From Anaerostipes sp. (GTDB lineage Bacteria; Bacillota; Clostridia; Lachnospirales; Lachnospiraceae), in assembly GCA_028704435.1 (NCBI GenBank), contig JAQWFL010000008.1, forward strand, positions 1 to 64,000: a DNA stretch of 64,000 nucleotides, written 5' to 3'. Below the pieces are notes generated by a model that was not told the origin of the DNA, ran no database searches, and saw nothing but the letters and a program-made list of their open reading frames with translations. Positions within the stretch are counted from its first letter, which is position 1; each line of letters begins with the position of its first letter. Below, piece after piece: positions 24,761-32,495 of this stretch. The position numbers were made by a program, and so were the translations under genes.

Positions 24761-25474
24761 CTACGATTTTTTATCATTCTTAAATATATCAAGTGCATGG
24801 CTTGTAACACCGACAAAATCACTGCGTTCACAAGTAACATAATGTAAATGAGTCGTTGGAAATACTGACATTAATTCATCAACATCCTCTTTTCGAACAA
24901 ATTCAAATAAGTCTTGCGGCTTCGATTTCGCAGCAAATGTTTCTGAATCAAGGAGTCCCTTTTGAATATATTTCATAACATTGATGTTACTGCGTTGAAA
25001 TCCTTCATCAAGAAGACAGCCGTCAGATATAACATATGCCGCAAATATAATACCATCTAGCTTCGTCACACGAATTGCTTCTCGAATAACCTGACGTTTC
25101 TCATCAATGGTATATAAATGATACAACGGACCTAACACCAAAGTAATATCATACTGATTATCCGGAAATGCCGACAGATCTAAAGCATCCCCCTGATAAA
25201 CTATTATTCTTTCATTTTCCTGTGTATTCTTCCTGAATATCTCTATGTTATGTTCTACCCATTCTACTGTATCCACAATATATCCTTGTCTTGCCAGTGC
25301 ATGAGAATATCGGCCAGTTCCTGCCCCAACTTCAAGCACACGTTCGCCTGACTTTAGATGCTGCTGTATATATCGCATAGTGGTAAAAAATTCCACCATG
25401 CCATGCTTTGGTGCCAGTCGATTATCTTCATCATAATTATTATAAAACTCTATAAGATGTTGACTTGTTTTCAT
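24761..25474 (-). CDS. Class I SAM-dependent methyltransferase
   Basis: 237 residues from the ATG at 25474 (MKTSQHLIEFYNNYDEDNR; GGGAGA upstream); a longer in-frame start at 25504 has no RBS. Motif I is VLEVGAGTGRYSHALA, followed by VEWVEHNIEIF, QGDALDLSAFPDNQYDITLVLGPLYHL and the post-motif III region. The DITLVLGPLYHL segment is common in small-molecule methyltransferases. It is intact, unlike its analogue at 17616. Substrate unknown; drug or metabolite methylation is plausible from context. Confidence 0.85.
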   Translation of the reverse strand: MKTSQHLIEFYNNYDEDNRLAPKHGMVEFFTTMRYIQQHLKSGERVLEVGAGTGRYSHALARQGYIVDTVEWVEHNIEIFRKNTQENERIIVYQGDALDLSAFPDNQYDITLVLGPLYHLYTIDEKRQVIREAIRVTKLDGIIFAAYVISDGCLLDEGFQRSNINVMKYIQKGLLDSETFAAKSKPQDLFEFVRKEDVDELMSVFPTTHLHYVTCERSDFVGVTSHALDIFKNDKKS

Positions 25475-25510
25475 TTTACCAATCTCCCTTACACATTTTT
25501 TCATCTATTT

Positions 25511-25927
25511 TCAGAACAGCAATAAAATTCTTGCTATTTCTACTGCTGTAATTTTAAGTAACGCACCACCAGACATGACAAAGAAAAGAACTTCTCTTGC
25601 ACTCTGTTTATGGCAAAAAACAGCTGCTATCCCAGCTATGATAATGATAGCAGCTCCTACGCACCCTACCATATTAGGGACACTGATAAGTTCAAATATT
25701 CCAGGTTCGCAACTCTTATCTATGGAATATTAAATCGTCCTATCCAAGCCATCACGTGCCGCTGCAAAACAACAGATCAGAAGACCATACACTGATAAAA
25801 ATAAGGTTCTTTTACCCCATAATTCAATACTGCCTCTATGTATAAATGAATATAACGTAAAACCTACAAATTCAATCAGCATTGCTGTTGTTGCTACCTG
25901 TACCCAATTTTCAAAATAAAGTTTCAT
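25511..25927 (-). pseudogene. Four-helix membrane protein interrupted by one in-frame stop
   Basis: From the ATG at 25927 (RBS GGAGGATAAAAAG) the frame encodes MKLYFENWVQVATTAMLIEF... to RDGLDRTI, then a TAA at 25730, and continues without shift through YSIDKSCEPGIFELISVP, GAAIIIIAGIAAVF and a final helix ending ARILLLF with a TGA at 25511-25513. The frame is 139 codons with a single stop. CAA to TAA would be the simplest cause. About four membrane helices are predicted. I do not recognise the family. Confidence 0.65.
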
Positions 25928-26019
25928 CTTTTTATCCTCCATTTCGTCAAAAAAGACACAATACTTATGCAATTCGTGCATATCAGTACTGCGTCTTAGC
26001 GTCTCACTGTCATATAAAA

Positions 26020-26205
26020 TTAATCTTTCTGCTCTATTATTTCTGTTTTAAACTCTCTGACATTTACAAGCGTTTCCTTTTTGCATTTGGGACAGAACAG
26101 CAAAAAGTTATCCAATACCGTATCCGCCCTTAATTTTAAACGAGTTTTATTCTGACATATTGGGCAGAGCAGCCAACTCGTATTTTGAGTATTTTCCTCG
26201 CTCAT
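26020..26205 (-). CDS. Cysteine-rich KTR domain protein
   Basis: 61 residues with two zinc-knuckle pairs, CPICQNKTRLKLRADTVLDN and FCPKCKKETLVNV. The pattern CPxCxNKTR...DT.L.NFxLFCPKCKxETLI(V)NV is that of the cysteine-rich KTR domain. Such proteins are frequently encoded within or next to Tn916-like conjugative elements in Firmicutes; no integrase or conjugation gene is present here. Probably a zinc-binding protein; function unknown. It begins 21 bp past the stop region of the TetR gene 26227-26841. Confidence 0.8.
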   Translation of the reverse strand: MSEENTQNTSWLLCPICQNKTRLKLRADTVLDNFLLFCPKCKKETLVNVREFKTEIIEQKD

Positions 26206-26226
26206 TTAAACACCCTCTTTCCAATG

Positions 26227-26841
26227 TCACTCAAATCCCAGCTTTTTTGCAAACTGTTCAATATGCTCTTTCAATAACTGCAACAACTCCTTTTCTTGCC
26301 CTGCATTATCGTACATGCTTATCAACAAAAAAATGGGACCGTAGAAATCCAGTGCTACCTGTTTGGGATTGTCCTCTTTTCCTTTTTCTTTCAGCATTTC
26401 GCCAAAAAGTTCCGTCATATACTGAATCGGTCCTGTTGCTAAATAGTTCTGATATAGCTGATTCATCTCTTCATTTCTGTACTGCTCAAGGGTCAGCATT
26501 TTCCTGAAGTTACAAGAAAAATCTTCCTCTGTCCAGTGTCTGAACTGTACCTCTGAAAAGATTTTAATCTTCTCTAATGGTGTCCTGTTATAGCTTTCTG
26601 CCATTTTCTGAAATGTTCCTTCCGGCATTTGATATTTTTCTGCTCTCTGCTGATCCATTTGATTCATTCTCTCTACAATGCTATCAAAAATTTCCTGTTT
26701 GCTTTTGTAATGCTTATATAATGCAGGTTTAGTAATATCCAGTTTCTTGGCGATGTCATTCATGGATGTAGCCATATAACCATTCTGTGCAAATAAAATT
26801 AATGCCTCTTGTAAAATACGTTCTTTCGTACCTATTTCCAC
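26227..26841 (-). CDS. TetR-family regulator
   Basis: 204 residues with a canonical helix-turn-helix: ILQEALILFAQNGYMATSMNDIAKKLDITKPALYKHYKSKQEIFD. The C-terminal half is a Clostridia-type ligand domain (EVQFRHWTEEDFSCNFRKMLTLEQYRN). It starts one base after the MFS gene stop, so it is the third gene of an AraC-MFS-TetR transcript and may feed back on it. Confidence 0.9.
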   Translation of the reverse strand: MEIGTKERILQEALILFAQNGYMATSMNDIAKKLDITKPALYKHYKSKQEIFDSIVERMNQMDQQRAEKYQMPEGTFQKMAESYNRTPLEKIKIFSEVQFRHWTEEDFSCNFRKMLTLEQYRNEEMNQLYQNYLATGPIQYMTELFGEMLKEKGKEDNPKQVALDFYGPIFLLISMYDNAGQEKELLQLLKEHIEQFAKKLGFE

Positions 26842-28050
26842 TCAATCCCTCCTTTTAATGCTTGTTACCACACCCAGCACAATCAATGCAATCCCCGAAA
26901 AAACCATAATATATCTCATGGAAACAATATCTGAAAGCGGCCCAAACACTACCATTCCAATGGGCAAAAAGGCACTGTAGATTGCTCCAAAAAATCCAAA
27001 AATCCGCCCCTGCATCTCTGGCTTTGTCTTTTCCTGCAGCATTGTCGTTGTAGAAGTTTGTACCATTGTCAAAGCAATTCCATAGATGAACATCAATATC
27101 AGATATAGAATAAAACTCTCAGCCACACCCATGCCCATGGCAAGTGCACCGAATAAAAGCATTCCTACAACCACTGTCTTTAAGCGGCTTTTAAATCCAC
27201 CCCAAGTTCCCATTAATATGCCACCTGCTGTCATCCCCGCAAATCCTACAAGTTCTACAGTGGTAAGGTAGACATAACTGTCCCCATAGGTTCTGCTGAC
27301 ATATAACGCTGCAAGAAACCCTGCTGGAACACATAAGAAGATAAAAAATCCATTTAGAATCAACAGATTTTTTAGATAGGAAACGGAATTGGCATATTGA
27401 ATCCCCATTCGCATCTCGCCAAATAATGAATTCTTCTCTTTCTTGATAGTTATGTCCTTCTTTGGCAACGTAACAAGACCGAATAAACTGATTCCTATGA
27501 TTGCAGTCACAATATCAATCATCAGAGTGATCCGCAAGGTATAAAATGTAAGCACAAGTCCTGCTGCCGCCGGTGCTGCAAATTGAACTACAGACTGGAT
27601 AGTTGCGTTAATTCCATTTACACGCATATATTGTTGCTCCGGCACTAATTCTGGAATCATCGCAGATACCGCTGGAGTCTGTATCCCTGTCCCTACAGAT
27701 CGTAAGGTGGATGCCAATAACAGCAATGATAAAAGAAGTGTATCCTTATATGTAGATCCAAGAACATAAGGAAGTAACATCACCAGTACAAACGTAGTAA
27801 ATGCAATCGACGCATCCGCCGCAATAATCATACATTTTTTCGAATGCCTGTCTGCCCACACTCCTGCAAAAAATGAAATCAAAAATTGTGGTAGATATGC
27901 ACATACTGTCAGCATGGATACCCAGAATCCCGATGAGGTCTCTTTGGTAACATACCAGACGATTGCAAACTGAACAAGGGAAGAGCCAAACAGAGATACT
28001 GCCTGGCTAGAAAGGAATAATGTTACCTGCTTTTTCCAATTGTTATTCAC
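26842..28050 (-). CDS. MFS drug-efflux transporter
   Basis: About 402 residues with twelve membrane segments. A motif-A variant lies in the loop after TM2 (GVWADRHSKKCMII), and TM4-5 contain GTGIQTPAVSAMIPELVPEQQYMRVNG, typical of the Mef/MFS_3 group of macrolide and other drug pumps. The start is a GTG at 28050 with GGAGG 6 bases upstream; the preceding AraC stop (TAG) ends immediately before it, so translation is coupled. Substrate unknown. Confidence 0.88.
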   Translation of the reverse strand: MNNNWKKQVTLFLSSQAVSLFGSSLVQFAIVWYVTKETSSGFWVSMLTVCAYLPQFLISFFAGVWADRHSKKCMIIAADASIAFTTFVLVMLLPYVLGSTYKDTLLLSLLLLASTLRSVGTGIQTPAVSAMIPELVPEQQYMRVNGINATIQSVVQFAAPAAAGLVLTFYTLRITLMIDIVTAIIGISLFGLVTLPKKDITIKKEKNSLFGEMRMGIQYANSVSYLKNLLILNGFFIFLCVPAGFLAALYVSRTYGDSYVYLTTVELVGFAGMTAGGILMGTWGGFKSRLKTVVVGMLLFGALAMGMGVAESFILYLILMFIYGIALTMVQTSTTTMLQEKTKPEMQGRIFGFFGAIYSAFLPIGMVVFGPLSDIVSMRYIMVFSGIALIVLGVVTSIKRRD

Positions 28051-28051
28051 A

Positions 28052-28933
28052 CTACACCTCCACTGCAACTACCGGAAGGAGTTCAATATAACCTCTTTCA
28101 CCTCTTGGTTCCAACTGAATCCTTGGATTGTCCATATCCCATGCATACCCAAGCAATGTTGGATCATATTTCTTCTCGGCTTTCCAGATTTCCTCAATGG
28201 CTTCCTCATAATCTTCTTCCGCAAATGGTTCTCCTTGAAACATTAGATATCTGCCTGCTGGAAGTTTTATCACGTCAAATCCATTTGGAATCTCTCCATC
28301 ATAGGTAAGTTCTACTTCCACACCCTGCACATATTCTGAAGTATTTGGTCTCATATATTTCTTAGGCAGCCACATACAGACTGGCTCTCCACTAAGGGAT
28401 TTCATACTCATCAGCAGCCCCCAGACATCACAACCTACCTCTTCACAATACTCAAAATAATGTTTTGCTTTTAGACCTCTTTTCACTAACACCTTTCTAG
28501 CTGGTTTATCAATGAACTGAATAAATACATTTTTTGTTTCGCTCATACAATGCTCCTTTCTTTTCTTCGTAGGAAGAATTCCATAAGGCGTAAAGAGATA
28601 AAGAGCAGTTGGGGATTTTGCATATTCTCTTGGATTGCAGCCAAACTCTCGCCGAAATGCACGTTGATAGCCATCCACACTGTTGAAGCCCACTTCAAAT
28701 GCGACATCAATAATCTTAATCTCTTCATCCCGAAGCTTTAATGCGGACTTTGACAATCGTAATTTCCGGATATACTCTGCTGGCGTGATATTCAGCCAAT
28801 GTGAAAATAAGCGATTGGCATACCATGATGAGTAACCAGAAGCTCTGGCAAGATCTGCCGCTGTAATATTTTCATACAGATGCTCCTCAATATAATTCTG
28901 CATATTTCTGACTGCTTTTATTTGCTCTTCCAT
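28052..28933 (-). CDS. AraC-family regulator with GyrI-like effector domain
   Basis: 293 residues. The N-terminal ~100 residues contain two helix-turn-helix motifs (ENITAADLARASGYSSWYANRLFSHW; KIIDVAFEVGFNSVDGYQRAFRREFG). From ~130 a GyrI-like small-molecule domain begins (VFIQFIDKPARKVLVKRG...PKKYMRPNTSEYVQGVEVEL). This Rob/SoxS-like layout is used to sense drugs. It is the first gene of the AraC-MFS-TetR unit, so it probably activates the MFS pump when a toxic ligand is bound. Confidence 0.9.
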   Translation of the reverse strand: MEEQIKAVRNMQNYIEEHLYENITAADLARASGYSSWYANRLFSHWLNITPAEYIRKLRLSKSALKLRDEEIKIIDVAFEVGFNSVDGYQRAFRREFGCNPREYAKSPTALYLFTPYGILPTKKRKEHCMSETKNVFIQFIDKPARKVLVKRGLKAKHYFEYCEEVGCDVWGLLMSMKSLSGEPVCMWLPKKYMRPNTSEYVQGVEVELTYDGEIPNGFDVIKLPAGRYLMFQGEPFAEEDYEEAIEEIWKAEKKYDPTLLGYAWDMDNPRIQLEPRGERGYIELLPVVAVEV

Positions 28934-29453
28934 CTCTTTTCGCCTCCTCGTTTTGTTTTACAAGTATCAGTATAGAGCGATTTATTATTTTATTCTCGAC
29001 TATTTGTGCGATGTTTGTCATGTCAGCAACTCAAACCCATATTTCATACATTCCAAAACTTTCGTAAAAAGTTCTGGAAGCTCCTCTGTTCTGTCGCTTT
29101 ATTTCAAAAGATAAGCAACAATTTGAATTTATTTTTCATAATATTCTGTCAATTAAAAACTTTCATTCTCTCAGAAAATCTATAATCAAATTCTTTTCCT
29201 CACAAGTCAACTCATTTATGTGTCCTCTATCCTTTAACAAATACCGAATACTTTAACTCCACATTTTTTTGCCTATGGAAGAACATTTTTTCATTTCCTA
29301 ATGCTTATTGCTCTTTTTCATCTTTTAAAAAATGGACACATGCAAAGATAACTCCATCATTTTCACTTCTTCTATTGAATTAGCTGTTTTTCTTTACTGC
29401 ATTTATACTCCTTTTTGTACTCCTTGTAAACGGATTATACAGTAAGTTGTAGG
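28934..29453. other. 520-bp gap with C-terminal gene tails only
   Basis: No intact gene. On the minus strand there are isolated protein tails each ending in a stop: TEELPELFTKVLECMKYGFE (stop 29023-29025), RGHINELTCEEKNLIIDFLR (stop 29163-29165), and pieces such as NSIEEVKMMELSLHVSIF near 29330-29390. None has a start or an upstream body. The region therefore held genes whose 5' parts were deleted. The promoter of the AraC gene should be near 28950-29000; I see no convincing boxes. Confidence 0.45.
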
Positions 29454-29870
29454 TTACCATCTTTTTTCAAAAGCAATCCTTGTATCTGCACAAAATCCAA
29501 GGATTGTCACCAGACTCATCACACATTTTTCAAAAGTTGTTCCCATAAACTGCTGAAGAATTCCCCAAAAGCTAAAAGGTAGTGTAATAATCAAAAATGC
29601 GGAAAGTACGATACCCCAAAATGGATGGAATCTTACAGGTATAATTCCACTGGCAACTAATGAAATCAGTATGTTAATAATCGTCATAATAATCGAACTT
29701 GCAGATATCTGTCTTGCAGCCTCCAGCGACTCCGTTAGTCCACCATTTACCCATGTATAAGGAATGATAGAAAGTATTACACATATATGTACGCAAATAT
29801 TTATGATTCCTATCACCACACTGCATATTCCTGCCTTTTTCAAATCAAATTTTCGAATCCACTTTAACAT
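29454..29870 (-). CDS. Small four-helix membrane protein
   Basis: 138 residues starting at MLKWIRKFDLKKAG (29870); the frame extends upstream, but that part overlaps the DUF998 gene. Four hydrophobic segments (AGICSVVIGIINICVHI, SSIIMTIINILISLVASGI, FWGIVLSAFLIITLPF, CVMSLVTILGFCA). No catalytic motif. It overlaps or abuts the DUF998 gene (stop 29875), so it is likely the third gene of a TetR-DUF998-membrane protein operon. Family not recognised. Confidence 0.6.
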   Translation of the reverse strand: MLKWIRKFDLKKAGICSVVIGIINICVHICVILSIIPYTWVNGGLTESLEAARQISASSIIMTIINILISLVASGIIPVRFHPFWGIVLSAFLIITLPFSFWGILQQFMGTTFEKCVMSLVTILGFCADTRIAFEKRW

Positions 29871-29874
29871 CCTG

Positions 29875-30513
29875 TCAATTCCCCTTTTCTTTTCCCGCAT
29901 GGAAAAGCCAGATTCCAAGCACCCCGTTATATCCTGCCGCCGCAAAGACGCTGAAACGCTCTACGATACCAAAATATTCATGAGGAATCAGGTTCATCAA
30001 AATCGGTCCTGCCAGCATCATGATCAGTGCAATCCCTGCACCAATTCCTAATAACCTATATTCTCGTTCCTTTCTACTTCCAATAATCAGACACACAAGG
30101 GATGATACTGACAGAATAACCACTCCCACTGTAAGCACCATATGCATCACATCCTGAAAGGTTCCTGCATATCCGCTGTCACTCAAAGGAAACATGGTAA
30201 AGCCCACGCATGAAACCCAATTCATAGCGGTAAATAGGTAGATACCTGCGCAAAGGACTTTGTTTCCGCTTCCCTGTATCCAAGCGCAAGCCATCATACA
30301 GCAGACAATTCCACCTGTTCCATACAGACAGTTCAGCTGATTCCAGAGGCTTAGTGACGGTGCATTTGCCGCACTCAGGTCACTGACCGCTTGTGCCATC
30401 CAGTTATATCCCGGATAAACAAGTGGTGCAAATACAACGGCTATCGTATAGGAAATAAAACTCAAAACACCAAACAAACCACACCAATTTTGAAATGTTC
30501 TTTTATTTTTCAT
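29875..30513 (-). CDS. DUF998 family membrane protein
   Basis: 212 residues, six membrane helices. The first loop motif YPGYNWMAQAVSDLSAANAP and FPLSDSGYAGTFQDVMHMVL are characteristic of DUF998. Related proteins occur widely beside TetR regulators in Firmicutes and Actinobacteria; the biochemical role is unknown. It starts within the last codons of the TetR gene (30503-31132), implying coupled translation and control by that TetR. Confidence 0.85.
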   Translation of the reverse strand: MKNKRTFQNWCGLFGVLSFISYTIAVVFAPLVYPGYNWMAQAVSDLSAANAPSLSLWNQLNCLYGTGGIVCCMMACAWIQGSGNKVLCAGIYLFTAMNWVSCVGFTMFPLSDSGYAGTFQDVMHMVLTVGVVILSVSSLVCLIIGSRKEREYRLLGIGAGIALIMMLAGPILMNLIPHEYFGIVERFSVFAAAGYNGVLGIWLFHAGKEKGN

Positions 30514-31132
30514 CTATTTTCTCCTCGTATGATTGCTCGTTCCCATAAACACTGCAAAATTCTTTCAGATAGTCATCCAGCATCTGCTCCGCTGTAACCT
30601 CCACCCCTGCCATTCTTTGATCATACATATAGTCCATAATTGAATGTATCGTCATTGCATAGGAGAAGGCTGCCATATCAATATTTTGAAATTCCATAAT
30701 GTGCTGTACCTGCATTGCGTAAAAAAGCTGCTTTGTTGCTAGAATCATTTTTTCAGTTTCCACTAACATGATTTTTGCAGCTTCTTTTTGTATACTGCGT
30801 TCGGACATAACAAACTTATAGAATTGCTCCATGTCTGCATCCCGATTTATGGCCATATAGGAATTTACTGTCTGTGTTAAAATCTCCAATGCTGATTTGT
30901 TTTTTACAAGCTCTCCATAATCAATCATTGTATTTGCCACTTTGTCTTTCGCACGCTGTCTGAGATATTCATACAAACCATCAATGATCTCATCTTTTGA
31001 AGTAAAATGATTATATAATGACGGCTTCTGAATTCCAACTTTCTTAGCAATTTGAGAAAGTGAAACGGAACCCAACCCTTGTTCTGATGCAAGTTCTAAT
31101 GTAGCAATTAAGATTTTTTCCTTCGTTGTCAT
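30503..31132 (-). CDS. TetR-family regulator
   Basis: 209 residues from the ATG at 31132, with AAGGAG close upstream. Helix-turn-helix: ILIATLELASEQGLGSVSLSQIAKKVGIQKPSLYNHFTSKDEIID. The C-terminal domain is of the TetR_C group with IMDYMYDQRMAGVEV near the end. It overlaps the DUF998 gene by 11 bp and is the first gene of that unit. Confidence 0.9.
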   Translation of the reverse strand: MTTKEKILIATLELASEQGLGSVSLSQIAKKVGIQKPSLYNHFTSKDEIIDGLYEYLRQRAKDKVANTMIDYGELVKNKSALEILTQTVNSYMAINRDADMEQFYKFVMSERSIQKEAAKIMLVETEKMILATKQLFYAMQVQHIMEFQNIDMAAFSYAMTIHSIMDYMYDQRMAGVEVTAEQMLDDYLKEFCSVYGNEQSYEEKIDEK

Positions 31133-31249
31133 AATAGCTCCTTTTTTTAATAATCTATTTGCAATGTTCAGTACAAACACTACTACCATTCGTTAGTTTT
31201 GTCAACATCAAGAGTTAGCTTTGGATTTCTGTATAAGAAATAACCTATT

Positions 31250-31282
31250 ATAAAAATCGAGCAGCACCCTTCGGATGCTGCC
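31250..31282 (-). terminator. Intrinsic terminator after the second rsgA
   Basis: On the minus strand, GCAGCATCC (31281-31273) pairs with GGGTGCTGC (31269-31261), one G-T pair, loop GAA, followed by TCGATTTTTAT. It lies 12 bp beyond the rsgA-like stop codon. Confidence 0.85.
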
Positions 31283-31293
31283 CACTTATCATC

Positions 31294-32364
31294 TTATCTT
31301 CTCTTGCGTTTCTCTTTTGCGAATTTTCGGGCATTTTTCATGCCACCTACTTCCTTAAACATTCGCTCCAGCTTTTTGTTTTCTATTTCTTTCGCATTTA
31401 ATCCTTCATATCCAGCTTCTGTTTTTAATTTCAGATAACTGTCCACGCGACGCTGCTCTAGCGTACCATCCTTTACCGCCTGCAAAATCGCACAGCCGGG
31501 TTCGTTCGTGTGGGTGCAATCGCTGAATCTACAGGAACAAGCCAATTTCTCAATATCATCAAAGACCTTTTCCAGATCCACACTATCTGCGCCCAACTCA
31601 CGCATGCCCGGTGTATCAATGAGTACACCACCGAAAGGTGAAGGAAACATTTCTCTTCCCGTGGTTGTATGCCGACCCTTGTCTGCCTTCCCAATCTCAC
31701 TTGTTACTAATACGTCCGTCCCCAGAAGCCGATTAATCAGCGTGGATTTCCCCACACCTGAAGATCCGATAAATGCCACTGTCACACCGCATTTCAGATA
31801 AGATGCAAACTTTTCTTCCACATCAATATCATAGATAGAGAGCGCAATCACGTCTGAATAAGCAGAAACTCGTTCTGCATCTATCACAGCTTGCTTCAGA
31901 TTCTCGCATAAATCCGCCTTTGTAAGCACCACCACCGGAGTTGCTCCACTGTCCCAGGCCACGGTAAGATACCGCTCCAACCTGTTCAGGTTATAATTCT
32001 GATTCAGCGACATGCAGATAAATACATAATCAATATTTGCTGCCACCGGCTGTGTCTGTCCCGTCATGCCAACGGCCTTCCTAAGAAACAGACTTTTCCG
32101 GGTCAATACCTGATTGATGATAGCCACACCATCACTCTGATTGTCACCAAGCATAACAAAGTCCCCCACTGTTGGAAACTGAACTAATTCATTCGTCTCA
32201 TATCGGAATTTCCCAGATATTTCCGCAGTTCGCTCACCCTCTTTAGTTGCGACCCTATACATGCCCCGGTATTGGGCAACAATACGTCCTATCTGATATT
32301 CTGGATACATAGTTGCTTCATTTTTAAATCGTTCTGTAAGACCGTATTTTTCTAAATTATTCAT
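31294..32364 (-). CDS. Second RsgA-type ribosome-associated GTPase
   Basis: 356 residues. An OB-fold lies at ~20-110, then a circularly permuted GTPase: TKAD (G4), SSGVGKSTLINRLLG (G1, ~205-219), KGRHTTTGREMF (switch I), DTPGMRELG (G3), and a zinc-binding CSCRFSDCTHTNEPGC cluster. A basic tail (ARKFAKEKRKRR) ends it. RsgA acts in late 30S maturation and ribosome recycling. This copy is ~65 residues longer than the housekeeping RsgA at 59783-60661, resembles the longer YjeQ-like lineage, and sits in the drug-handling island behind an unusual attenuator-like leader. It may be a stress- or antibiotic-induced variant; this is inference. Confidence 0.9.
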   Translation of the reverse strand: MNNLEKYGLTERFKNEATMYPEYQIGRIVAQYRGMYRVATKEGERTAEISGKFRYETNELVQFPTVGDFVMLGDNQSDGVAIINQVLTRKSLFLRKAVGMTGQTQPVAANIDYVFICMSLNQNYNLNRLERYLTVAWDSGATPVVVLTKADLCENLKQAVIDAERVSAYSDVIALSIYDIDVEEKFASYLKCGVTVAFIGSSGVGKSTLINRLLGTDVLVTSEIGKADKGRHTTTGREMFPSPFGGVLIDTPGMRELGADSVDLEKVFDDIEKLACSCRFSDCTHTNEPGCAILQAVKDGTLEQRRVDSYLKLKTEAGYEGLNAKEIENKKLERMFKEVGGMKNARKFAKEKRKRR

Positions 32365-32475
32365 TTTAACCTCCTAAAAAAACATAAGTTCCAGTCAGGA
32401 AGGAGGTTTTGACTATTGTATTTTCAAGACCTCCTTCTCCATTACGGCCTCCAGTCTTCTATTGCTCATCTTCAT
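32365..32475 (-). promoter_or_regulatory. Translational attenuator-like leader of the second rsgA
   Basis: RNA reads from 32475 downward. Hairpin A: bases 32437-32424 pair with 32412-32399 (14 bp, one wobble), with the stop codon of the leader ORF in its 11-base loop. Its 3' arm contains AACCTCCT (32408-32401), a perfect complement of AGGAGGTT (32375-32368), the Shine-Dalgarno of rsgA (ATG at 32364). Hairpin A and the SD-sequestering hairpin B therefore exclude each other. Translation of the leader ORF would disrupt A and favour B (off); failure to reach its end would leave A and a free SD (on). A U7 run before the SD is 16 bases from hairpin A, too far for a normal terminator. Confidence 0.65.
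32413..32475 (-). CDS. 20-codon leader peptide upstream of the second rsgA
   Basis: ATG at 32475 preceded by AAAGGGG at 8 bases; sequence MKMSNRRLEAVMEKEVLKIQ, stop TAG at 32415-32413. The last third of the ORF forms the 5' arm of hairpin A and its stop lies in the loop, the geometry expected of a regulatory leader ORF. The peptide is basic and charged and has no run of one amino acid. Whether it is translated is untested. Confidence 0.55.
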   Translation of the reverse strand: MKMSNRRLEAVMEKEVLKIQ

Positions 32476-32495
32476 AAAACATTCCCCTTTCGTTC

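Noticed and set aside
20746-25927. Stop-codon reassignment of TAA, since two genes read through TAA in frame
   Set aside because: TAA ends many intact genes in the window (for example the BcrA-like ATPase), so these are nonsense mutations rather than a changed code.
6707-31000. Integron-type gene cassette array
   Set aside because: Many small same-strand genes resemble a cassette array, but there is no integrase gene and no attC-like repeat between genes; the intergenic sequences differ from one another.
32376-32437. Rho-independent terminator before the second rsgA
   Set aside because: The hairpin is strong, but the U7 run starts 16 bases after its base; the perfect anti-SD complementarity fits translational control better.
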